Shown piece by piece: positions 17,356 to 23,901 of a stretch of 34,289 bases of DNA. Source of the DNA: Bacillota bacterium. Lineage in GTDB: Bacteria > Bacillota > Clostridia > Lachnospirales > CAG-274. A program made the position numbers and the translations under genes. Each line of letters opens with the position of its first letter. Position 1 is the first letter of the stretch. The DNA lies in NCBI GenBank assembly GCA_017460805.1, contig JAFUAF010000003.1:1-34289 (forward strand). Direction: 5' to 3'. A model generated the notes under the pieces. That model was not told the DNA's origin. It searched no databases and saw only the letters and a program-made list of their open reading frames with translations.

Positions 17356-18948
17356 TCAGATGAAATAGTATTTAGTCAGGAAATACGTTCTGTCCCAGTC
17401 CACTATATCCCGTTCAGCTGCCTTTTCGGGATGAATATTAAATTCGTCCAGGATCATTATCTGCTTGTTTTCTGTGTCATACCGAGGCCAAATATGTTCC
17501 TTGCCGTCGGGAGAAATATCTGCGGTAAGTGACGGATCGCCTGTTTTTGCAAACTGTATCCACATTCTGCGCACGGTCTTTGCAAAAGTCTCGTCAAATT
17601 TTCTTCCCGAGATAAGCGTTTCTTCCTGATGATTGAATACAACAGCTATCTCTATGGTGTGTGCACACCTCATCAGCGGCAGGGAAGATTCGGGCGTAAA
17701 GAAATAGCTGTATGATTTACCGCCGCCCATTGTCTGGTTCTCCGACATTCTGAACATCGGGGCAACAAATGCGATCTGTTCTACCAGACGCAGTTCGCCC
17801 GAGTATTCGGGCTTATCCGCCCATGTTTCTTTACAATAGCTGTCGACCAATGCTTTTTCTTCCTCGGTCAGCTGTGACATCTTCCTCACTTTGCCTTCGG
17901 CACCGAACATATGCGCATATTCAACTCCCGCTCCCGACACCACATAACACAATTCGTCCTTGTTGCAGCCCTGGAGGAAGTCTATATCCTTTGCCGCACC
18001 TTTCAAATACGCATCATAGGGGTCTGTCGGCAGGTATTTCCCGTCTTTTTCGGGGAACATACACATTGACATGACAGCGGATGCCTTTAAAAGTTCTTCG
18101 GCACTCATATTTTGCAGATCGGCAACGGTTTTGCGGCCGATGCTTTCCATAAAATTGTTCGTACATTCTATTGCATCTTCCGTTGTTCTTGTCATGCTTA
18201 CGGAGCCGCTTTGGGCAATAACGCGCTTAAAATATGCGTGTGAGCCCTCTATCAGCGGAAGCAGGCAGCCACTTCCCGCACCCGCGGATTCGCCTATAAT
18301 AGTTACGTTTTCGGGATCGCCGCCGAAAAAGGCAATGTTCTCGTGTATCCACTTCAAAGCCATCATCTGATCCATAAGTCCCAGATTTTGCGCATCGGGG
18401 TACTCTCCGCCTCCGGGCAGATGTGACATATGGAAAAATCCGAAAATACCCAGTCTGTACTCGATAGAAGCAAAAACGATATCGGGATTTTCATTTACAT
18501 ACGCAGTGCCGTCCTCTCTCGGTTCGGCTGTCGAGCCGACTTCATAAGCTCCGCCGTGTATCCATACGATAACAGGCTTTTTTTCCGCACTTTCTTCTGC
18601 CGCTTTCCATACGTTCAGATGAAGGCACTCCTCGCTTGCGGGGTAAAGAGAACCGATCTGTCTGAGATCCTCGCCCTGAAGAGGCACTTTTCCGAAGTGG
18701 TATGCCTCGTAAACACCGTCATCTTCCGAAAATTCCACCGGAGCTTTCCAGCGGTACTCCCCCGTCGGCTGTTTGCCTACAAACGGAATGCCCCTATAGG
18801 CAATGACATTTTCTTCCTTTTGACCTACAAAAGTTCCGTTGATGCACTTGACCGCCAGCGACTTGTCGTAACTGCCGTCTGTTATCTTTTTGTTTTCACC
18901 GTATAATGCCGTCATTCGCTCTATCGCAGTATCTCGCCATTCTTTCAT
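17356..18948 (-). CDS. Type-B carboxylesterase, copy 2
   Basis: 530 aa. Catalytic features: VWIHGGAYEVGS (128-139), GESAGAGS (219-226, Ser221), GCNKDELCY (Glu332) and RCAHTIEIAVVF (His430). There is no signal peptide. It is clearly paralogous to the esterase at 11600-13207 but more diverged than the two amidohydrolases are, with most change in the cap region (about residues 80-110 and 335-400). The start has an ACGGAGG ribosome site. No strong promoter lies between its start and the terminator hairpin at 19053-19092. The promoter of leader element copy 2 (19251-19279) may therefore drive the whole minus-strand cluster by read-through. Confidence 0.9.
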   Translation of the reverse strand: MKEWRDTAIERMTALYGENKKITDGSYDKSLAVKCINGTFVGQKEENVIAYRGIPFVGKQPTGEYRWKAPVEFSEDDGVYEAYHFGKVPLQGEDLRQIGSLYPASEECLHLNVWKAAEESAEKKPVIVWIHGGAYEVGSTAEPREDGTAYVNENPDIVFASIEYRLGIFGFFHMSHLPGGGEYPDAQNLGLMDQMMALKWIHENIAFFGGDPENVTIIGESAGAGSGCLLPLIEGSHAYFKRVIAQSGSVSMTRTTEDAIECTNNFMESIGRKTVADLQNMSAEELLKASAVMSMCMFPEKDGKYLPTDPYDAYLKGAAKDIDFLQGCNKDELCYVVSGAGVEYAHMFGAEGKVRKMSQLTEEEKALVDSYCKETWADKPEYSGELRLVEQIAFVAPMFRMSENQTMGGGKSYSYFFTPESSLPLMRCAHTIEIAVVFNHQEETLISGRKFDETFAKTVRRMWIQFAKTGDPSLTADISPDGKEHIWPRYDTENKQIMILDEFNIHPEKAAERDIVDWDRTYFLTKYYFI

Positions 18949-19052
18949 TTTTTTACCTCCGTTCTCGGAATTATGAAGTTTTTGTTTTTGAAAATTTTTC
19001 GGAAATATCCCTGCCGCAAATTTGATTTACATTTTTTGGCATTTCGCGTATA

Positions 19053-19092
19053 TAAAAACACCCCGAAGGACATAGTTATCCTCAGGAGTGTT
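19053..19092 (-). terminator. Terminator/attenuator hairpin of leader element copy 2
   Basis: On the minus strand AACACTCCTGAGGATA can pair with TGTCCTTCGGGGTGTT across a 4-nt loop, with G-U pairs and one small mismatch. TTTTT runs on from the right arm. The stop codon of the small ORF touches the left arm, so a ribosome at the end of the ORF would cover the hairpin. That geometry is typical of attenuators. Termination is likely; regulation is inferred. Confidence 0.75.
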
Positions 19093-19175
19093 TAAAATAC
19101 ATGATATTTATTTGCAAAAAGGACATAGTCATGCCGCTTATCCGCTTGTTTATCCAAAAATACGCCATTCGTCAT
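19092..19175 (-). CDS. Small leader ORF, 27 aa (element copy 2)
   Basis: 27 codons (starts MTNGVFLDKQ, ends FANKYHVF) with ribosome site AAGGGATGACA and a clean promoter upstream. It is homologous in DNA to the unit at 2229-2288: same promoter spacing, same leader TTTTTGAAATAATA, same ribosome-site context (GGG-TGACA-TTATGA) and same core AAGCGGCAT-ACT-TG-CCTTTTT. In copy 2 the core is read as KRHDYVLF. The peptide is not recognised. It could be a leader peptide, a small protein or a chance ORF within an RNA element. Confidence 0.45.
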   Translation of the reverse strand: MTNGVFLDKQADKRHDYVLFANKYHVF

Positions 19176-19250
19176 AAGCTGTCATCCCTTTTCCCGAAAT
19201 TTTGCTGCATTATTATTTCAAAAACATTTCCGAACCGTTACTATAGGTTA

Positions 19251-19279
19251 ATATTAACAAAAAATCCTCAAATTGTCAA
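19251..19279 (-). promoter_or_regulatory. Sigma-A promoter of leader element copy 2
   Basis: Minus strand TTGACA (19279-19274), 17-bp spacer, TAATAT (19256-19251). It drives the small ORF and possibly, past the hairpin, the esterase/amidohydrolase cluster. Confidence 0.75.
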
Positions 19280-19466
19280 TATGCAGACAGTATTTTCACC
19301 ATAATATTTTTTGTTTTTTTATGCCGTCTTTGCCCTCGAAGGCACTTTGCACAATCAATGCTGCGGTTTTCTTGTATTTTTTGTGCGCAAATTCAACAAC
19401 ATTTTTCAAGCCTTTGTTTAAAGGCGAAAAAAACGGCAGATATATTTTCCGTAACAATAAATTTTA
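19280..19466. other. Intergenic stretch between divergent promoters
   Basis: AT-rich and without any convincing ORF. It separates the minus-strand leader element from the plus-strand promoter at 19467-19495. No repeat or RNA structure was recognised. Confidence 0.4.
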
Positions 19467-19495
19467 TGGCATATATCGAAAGGTTGTGATATAAT
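19467..19495 (+). promoter_or_regulatory. Probable promoter of the small-protein/lipoprotein pair
   Basis: TGGCAT (19467-19472), 17-bp spacer, TATAAT (19490-19495), about 63 nt before the start at 19558. The -35 is weak. Confidence 0.5.
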
Positions 19496-19557
19496 TCTAT
19501 ATTATGGCAATACGAAATGATCTGTATATCGACAAACAAAAATCCAAGGAGGACAAA

Positions 19558-19866
19558 ATGAAAAACGAAAAACACGGAAACAACTGGAGTGCATATTACT
19601 CTCCCGACTCGGGGCGCTGCTTCGCCGAAATAATATACACAAGCCGCGAAGGACGCGAACAGTATAACTATGAGATAACCCGGGAAATATACGATCGTCT
19701 CGGCACCTTCAAAGACGATATCGACAACGAAAGACTGATAAAGACCGCAAAGATCACATATTCGTTTGAAAACACAATGTACGGTACACTCGGTCCCGAA
19801 AGAACCGTATGGGACGAAGAAGCCAATGAGGCAATGATAAAGGCAGTCAATTCAAAAAAACCGTAA
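19558..19866 (+). CDS. Small uncharacterised cytoplasmic protein, 102 aa
   Basis: The start at 19558 is chosen for its strong AAGGAGG ribosome site 7 nt upstream; the ATG at 19504 has none and would lie right behind the promoter. The protein is hydrophilic and acidic, without signal or membrane segments. Notable stretches are WSAYYSPDSGRCFAEIIYTS, REQYNYEITREIYDRLG and FENTMYGTLGPERTVWDEEA. The pattern suggests a small alpha/beta domain, but I do not recognise the family. A lipoprotein gene follows 55 nt downstream with no terminator between, so both are probably on one transcript. Confidence 0.65.
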   Translation: MKNEKHGNNWSAYYSPDSGRCFAEIIYTSREGREQYNYEITREIYDRLGTFKDDIDNERLIKTAKITYSFENTMYGTLGPERTVWDEEANEAMIKAVNSKKP

Positions 19867-19921
19867 AACCATATTTCTTAAATGCCGAAATAAAAAATCC
19901 AAAAAATCTATGGAGAAAAAA

Positions 19922-20842
19922 ATGAAGAATAAAAAGTATAAAATAAAGAAATATCCTGCACTGCTGGCAGCAATTATGTTAATATCGGTCGGCTGTGCAA
20001 AAGCCGAAACCCCGAGCCCCGCCGACAGCCCGACAGCTGACGGGATCGATTATGACGACAAAACGGGGATATATATGTATCTTGACGATGTGACACCGTT
20101 TGACGGAGTACTTGCCGTTTCCCAGAAAAGCGAAGACGCGGTTCAAAAAGAACTGAAGCTTGATGCGGCGCTTTATATTGAAAAAAGCAGCGCAGCGGGA
20201 GAATGGGAAGCGGTTTTGTCTGATAAACAGGCCGACACAGGTCTTGCATATGCCATACAGCAAAATGACGAGCAGTTCTTCTACATTGATTGGAGCAAGC
20301 TTTACGGCAAACTTGACCCGGGGCATTACCGTCTGAAAAAATCCGTTTATGATTTTAAAAACGAAACCGAATATGATACCTATGATTTCTATACGGAATT
20401 TGATGTCGAAGAAATGAGTCCGCTGTCGGAGCCGCCCTCACTTGCCGTTATCGACCCGCTTTCAAGCACCGAAAACGAGTATGCGCTGAAATTTTGCGGA
20501 GGAGAATGGGTGTGCGGCACTTCTTCTGTCGGTCACGGCAGTATGTCGCCTTTGGGAAAGGCGCATGATGTGCCGCCGCTTGAAATAACGGAATATTCCG
20601 CACCCGCTTCATATATGCTGAAATGGGGATATAAGCCCGACCGCCTTAATATAAAGGAATACGCCTCCGAAACGGATGCCAGACCCGAAGCGGAAATTTC
20701 ATATAACCGACACGAAAACAATAATTCCATGGACTTTGCCGAGCTTAAAAAGAATAAAACTTACGTTATACAGGCTTGGTGGGACGACCCCGATACAAAG
20801 GGTTTCGGCGGCTTTGCTTATTACGCCTTTACAACACAATAA
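19922..20842 (+). CDS. Lipoprotein with bacterial Ig-like domain
   Basis: 306 aa from ATG 19922. The alternative ATG at 19910 lies in the GGAG ribosome site of the chosen start. The first ~20 residues are Lys-rich then hydrophobic and end in the lipobox LISVGC, so Cys is lipidated and the protein sits on the outer face of the membrane. A threonine/serine/proline linker follows. Residues ~50-160 resemble the Ig-like domain of Clostridia that contains the motif YGKLDPGHYRLKK after a WSKL strand (Big_14-like). The C-terminal half (about 170-306) is beta-rich, ending WWDDPDTKGFGGFAYYAF, with no recognised function. A surface-associated binding or sensing role is plausible but not shown. Confidence 0.75.
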   Translation: MKNKKYKIKKYPALLAAIMLISVGCAKAETPSPADSPTADGIDYDDKTGIYMYLDDVTPFDGVLAVSQKSEDAVQKELKLDAALYIEKSSAAGEWEAVLSDKQADTGLAYAIQQNDEQFFYIDWSKLYGKLDPGHYRLKKSVYDFKNETEYDTYDFYTEFDVEEMSPLSEPPSLAVIDPLSSTENEYALKFCGGEWVCGTSSVGHGSMSPLGKAHDVPPLEITEYSAPASYMLKWGYKPDRLNIKEYASETDARPEAEISYNRHENNNSMDFAELKKNKTYVIQAWWDDPDTKGFGGFAYYAFTTQ

Positions 20843-20859
20843 TCGCCCGTTCAATACGC

Positions 20860-20908
20860 AAAAGCAGCGGATGAAGCACCGAAACAAGTGCATCATCCAC
20901 TGCTTTTT
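20860..20908. terminator. Bidirectional terminator between lipoprotein and fucO
   Basis: A long imperfect stem, AAAAGCAGCGGATGAAGCAC with GTGCATCATCCACTGCTTTT, has A residues on one side and T residues on the other. It can therefore terminate the plus-strand lipoprotein transcript and the minus-strand fucO transcript, whose stop is only a few bases away. Confidence 0.85.
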
Positions 20909-20912
20909 TAGA

Positions 20913-22061
20913 TCATAAAAGTGATTTATAAAGTGCTGTGATATCCTCAACGGAAGTCTCTTTGGGATTGCCTGGGCGGCAGGCATCATCATAAGCAGAC
21001 TGAGCAAGGAACGGAATATCCTCTTCCTTTACTATTTCTTTAAGGTCTGCGGGGATGCCCACATCTTTGGAAAGCTGCTTAACAGCGTCAACAGCCGCCT
21101 TTCTGTATTCCTCAACACTCATTTTGTCAGTGCCTTCAACGCCCATAGCCTGTGCGATATATTTGTACTTATCGCCCGTTGCTTCTGCGTTGTATTCCAT
21201 GACCGTAGGAAGAATGATAGCGTTTGCAACACCGTGAGGTGTATCGTAAAGTGCGCCCAGAGGATGTGCCATAGAGTGAACTATGCCAAGACCTACGTTT
21301 GAGAAGCCCATGCCCGCTACATACTGACCGAGTGCCATGCCCTCGCGTCCCTCGGGTGTGTTTTCAACAGCACCGCGGAGATTTTTTGCGATTATCTCGA
21401 TAGCCTTTAAATGGAACATATCGGAAAGTTCCCATGCGCCCGCTGTGATATAACCCTCGATAGCGTGTGTAAGCGCATCCATACCCGTAGCAGCTGTAAG
21501 ACCCTTTGGCATACTGCTCATCATATCGGGATCGACAACTGCAACAACGGGGATGTCATGAACATCAACACAAACCATTTTTCTGTTTTTGGCTGTGTCT
21601 GTAATAACGTAGTTTATTGTAACTTCCGCTGCCGTTCCTGCCGTTGTGGGAACCGCAATAATGGGAACTGCCTTGTTTTTGGTGGGTGCAACACCCTCAA
21701 GGCTTACAACGTCTGCAAAATCGGGGTTTTTGATGATAATACCGATAGCTTTTGCCGTATCCATGGAGGAACCGCCGCCGATAGCGATAATATAATCTGC
21801 GCCCGATTTTTTGAATGCCTCAACACCTGTCTGCACGTTTTCTATAGTAGGATTGGGCTTGATGTTTGAATATATCTCATAATCAAGCTTTGCGCCGTCA
21901 AGAACGTCCGTAACCTTTTTTGTTACTCCAAACTTTATCAAATCGGGATCGGAACATACAAAAGCTTTTTTAAAGCCTCTGCCGATCGCTTCGTCTGCAA
22001 TGCACTTTATAGCGCCTGCGCCGTGATAAGAAGTTTCGTTCAATACAAATCTGTTTGCCAT
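20913..22061 (-). CDS. fucO: Lactaldehyde reductase (iron-dependent alcohol dehydrogenase)
   Basis: 382 aa, full length. It aligns almost without gaps with E. coli FucO from memory: start MANRFVLNETSYHG, dinucleotide-binding IAIGGGSSMDTAKAIG (92-107), VPTTAGTAAEVTINYVITD (137-155), DALTHAIEGYITAGAW (195-210) and HSMAHPLGALYDTPHG (262-277). Metal ligands Asp195, His199, His262 and His276 are present. It reduces L-lactaldehyde (from fucose or rhamnose breakdown) to 1,2-propanediol with NADH; related clostridial enzymes also act on other short aldehydes. No fuc or rha gene is next to it. It is transcribed alone from its own promoter, so a general aldehyde-disposal or fermentative role is also possible. 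Confidence 0.93.
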   Translation of the reverse strand: MANRFVLNETSYHGAGAIKCIADEAIGRGFKKAFVCSDPDLIKFGVTKKVTDVLDGAKLDYEIYSNIKPNPTIENVQTGVEAFKKSGADYIIAIGGGSSMDTAKAIGIIIKNPDFADVVSLEGVAPTKNKAVPIIAVPTTAGTAAEVTINYVITDTAKNRKMVCVDVHDIPVVAVVDPDMMSSMPKGLTAATGMDALTHAIEGYITAGAWELSDMFHLKAIEIIAKNLRGAVENTPEGREGMALGQYVAGMGFSNVGLGIVHSMAHPLGALYDTPHGVANAIILPTVMEYNAEATGDKYKYIAQAMGVEGTDKMSVEEYRKAAVDAVKQLSKDVGIPADLKEIVKEEDIPFLAQSAYDDACRPGNPKETSVEDITALYKSLL

Positions 22062-22147
22062 AAATGTTTCCTCCTTTGTGTAATAAATATGTTAAAATAC
22101 TCACAATGTTATGGGTATTATTAACAATATTTCGTTATCTGATTTCT

Positions 22148-22176
22148 ATTATAATACTAAATACATCCAAATGCAA
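22148..22176 (-). promoter_or_regulatory. Sigma-A promoter of fucO
   Basis: Minus strand TTGCAT (22176-22171), 17-bp spacer, perfect TATAAT (22153-22148). It lies about 85 nt before the fucO start; the leader in between shows no clear operator. Confidence 0.75.
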
Positions 22177-22224
22177 GAAAACAATTATGAAATTTTTGTT
22201 AAAATATAGTCAAAATCCGACAAG

Positions 22225-22773
22225 TCATTTAAACATTGACGATATGAATTTTGAGCACGACCACACCGTAAGACCGTAGCCGATAGCAAGGTTAAGCAAA
22301 AAACCGCCAAGCATGCCTGCTTCTTTTATCATCATTGGCGTGTTTATAAGTACAAGAAAGAAACTCGGTTCCATGCCCTCTTCTGCGGCATACTTATAAA
22401 TCTCTATTGCGTAGCCCAGTACGTTTGCAAATAAAATGGATATCAATGTTACTATGACACAAATTATTATGCCTTTTTTGTCCAATGTTTTGCCCAGCTT
22501 TTCATAGCAGAACATAGCACCGAACATTATCGCATAGCCCGCAATGCCCGCCACAAAGCCTATGTATCCGATAACTATCCATAAAATACAGCCCGGGATA
22601 GCGCCGATAACAGCGCCTATAAGTCCAAGCAGTAAATTGCTGCTTTCGTCCGCAGCGGACGAAATATTGCTGTGGTAGCTGTAAGATGCCGTTGCTGCCT
22701 GCCGCGGTGCTGCAAGCCCCCTGCCCGTAGTACCGTCGTCAAGCTGAAATTCGTTTTGTTGTTGTTCGTTCAT
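22225..22773 (-). CDS. Uncharacterised multi-pass membrane protein, 182 aa
   Basis: A polar, Gln/Ser-rich N-terminal tail of about 45 residues has no signal peptide. Hydrophobic segments follow near LLLGLIGAVIGAIPGCILWIV, YIGFVAGIAGYAIMFGAMF, IIICVIVTLISILFANVLGY and MLGGFLLNLAIGYGLTVW, so four passes with the tail in the cytoplasm are likely. The glycine-rich first helices suggest tight packing. Family not recognised. Ribosome site TTGGAGG and a very good promoter directly upstream show that it is an independent gene. Confidence 0.75.
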   Translation of the reverse strand: MNEQQQNEFQLDDGTTGRGLAAPRQAATASYSYHSNISSAADESSNLLLGLIGAVIGAIPGCILWIVIGYIGFVAGIAGYAIMFGAMFCYEKLGKTLDKKGIIICVIVTLISILFANVLGYAIEIYKYAAEEGMEPSFFLVLINTPMMIKEAGMLGGFLLNLAIGYGLTVWSCSKFISSMFK

Positions 22774-22816
22774 AATGCCTCCAATATTTTTTATAATTTA
22801 TATTTATCAAATATAT

Positions 22817-22845
22817 ATTGTAGCACGTCTGAATTTTATTGTCAA
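22817..22845 (-). promoter_or_regulatory. Sigma-A promoter of the 182-aa membrane protein
   Basis: Minus strand TTGACA (22845-22840), 17-bp spacer, TACAAT (22822-22817), about 45 nt before the start codon. One of the best promoters in the window. Confidence 0.8.
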
Positions 22846-22871
22846 CATTTTTCGGCATTTTTTCACACTTA

Positions 22872-23609
22872 TCATTTATTATCCCTAAAAGACAGCTTTA
22901 CAAGCCAAGCAGCGGAACAGAAAAACCAAAATGCCATCACAAGACTTATCAAATCTATCGGCGTGGGATCCTCGAACATTTTAAAATACCGTATTCTTAT
23001 ATACCTATCTTTTTCGGTCTTGGGCAGAGCAAGCCATTCATGGTCAAATTCGGCATCGTATATGCTTATGTCCGACATTCCGCCGTATTCGTAAATACCG
23101 ATATGCCACCGCATGAGCTTCGGATTGTTTTCCTCAATATATTTTTTTGCGTATTCATAGCCTTCTTCGCATTTAACGACTTTATCTCCCAAAACATGAA
23201 GCCAATAAACATCGGAGATATGCACCTTTGCGCGGTATACGGTCTCGGTGTTTTCGGGCAGCCGAAGCAGGTTTATCTGCGCATATATCGGCAGTTTCCA
23301 TAAAAATATAAGACAGATAAACCAGATCACAGGGACAAAAAGGGCTTTTGTGATCTTGTTTATCATTTTCTGTTCGGTGTTGTATACTGAGGCAAGTTTA
23401 TGTGCTGTTTCGTCGTCTATCCCAAGCATGAAACAGTCTTTTTTGAACTCAAACCCAAGCGGGATGAGTTTGTCCGCTTTTGTTTTGGAAATGTCGGCGA
23501 TAAGCAGCCAACCCTCACGGCCTGTGTAATAGTAGCTTTCTTTGTCGGCATACAGCAGCTGACATGGGATATTGTTGTAAATGACGGTCGGGTAGTAGGT
23601 AGAGAGCAT
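22872..23609 (-). CDS. Uncharacterised two-pass membrane protein, 245 aa
   Basis: Residues 1-80 form a polar domain (starts MLSTYYPTVIYNNIPCQ). A membrane segment (ALFVPVIWFICLIFLWKLPI, about 89-108) follows, then an extracytoplasmic domain (about 110-215) rich in Tyr, Trp and charged residues, then a second segment (LISLVMAFWFFCSAAWLV). It ends with a short basic tail. The layout suits a small bacterial PH-like or sensor-type membrane protein, but no family was recognised. Ribosome site AAAGGA; own promoter upstream. It runs in the same direction as the 182-aa gene but that gene has a separate promoter. Confidence 0.7.
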   Translation of the reverse strand: MLSTYYPTVIYNNIPCQLLYADKESYYYTGREGWLLIADISKTKADKLIPLGFEFKKDCFMLGIDDETAHKLASVYNTEQKMINKITKALFVPVIWFICLIFLWKLPIYAQINLLRLPENTETVYRAKVHISDVYWLHVLGDKVVKCEEGYEYAKKYIEENNPKLMRWHIGIYEYGGMSDISIYDAEFDHEWLALPKTEKDRYIRIRYFKMFEDPTPIDLISLVMAFWFFCSAAWLVKLSFRDNK

Positions 23610-23634
23610 AAAATTTTCCTTTCATTACGTTATA

Positions 23635-23662
23635 ATTATATTTTAGCAAACAGATATTACAA
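23635..23662 (-). promoter_or_regulatory. Probable promoter of the 245-aa membrane protein
   Basis: Minus strand TTGTAA (23662-23657), 16-bp spacer, perfect TATAAT (23640-23635), 26 nt before the start codon. Confidence 0.55.
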
Positions 23663-23782
23663 AAAAATGTATATAATAGTTAAGAATATATTAAGTATCA
23701 GCAATACTTGTAATAACACAGAATAAGTATCCGGCATTAAATAAAAAACTAAAATCATCCAAAACTCAAATCATCTAAACTA

Positions 23783-23838
23783 TTGACAAGTCACACTTTA
23801 AAATGTTATTATCATAAAAGTGACGTTTTAAAGTAATA
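23783..23838 (+). promoter_or_regulatory. prfC promoter with two direct repeats
   Basis: TTGACA (23783-23788) with a plausible -10 TTATTA 17 bp further on. Two 20-bp near-repeats of the form AGT-AC--TTTAAA-T--TA start at 23789 and 23819, exactly 30 bp (about three helical turns) apart; 13 of 20 positions agree by eye. The first overlaps the promoter spacer and the second lies just past the start point. They look like operator half-sites, but no regulator is known to me. Confidence 0.45.
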
Positions 23839-23846
23839 TTCAAAAA

Positions 23847-23878
23847 CAATATTTAACGAAAGCAATATTTAATGAAAG
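23847..23878 (+). repeat. Tandem 16-bp repeat in the prfC leader
   Basis: Two adjacent 16-bp units, CAATATTTAACGAAAG and CAATATTTAATGAAAG, differ at one base. They lie immediately before the ribosome site AAAGGAG and may be a recent slippage duplication. Confidence 0.8.
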
Positions 23879-23901
23879 TAATTTTTAAAGGAGCATAAAA
23901 A

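Noticed and set aside
19504-19557. Upstream start for the 102-aa protein at 19504
   Set aside because: It has no ribosome site and sits about 10 nt after the -10 box; the start at 19558 has AAGGAGG.
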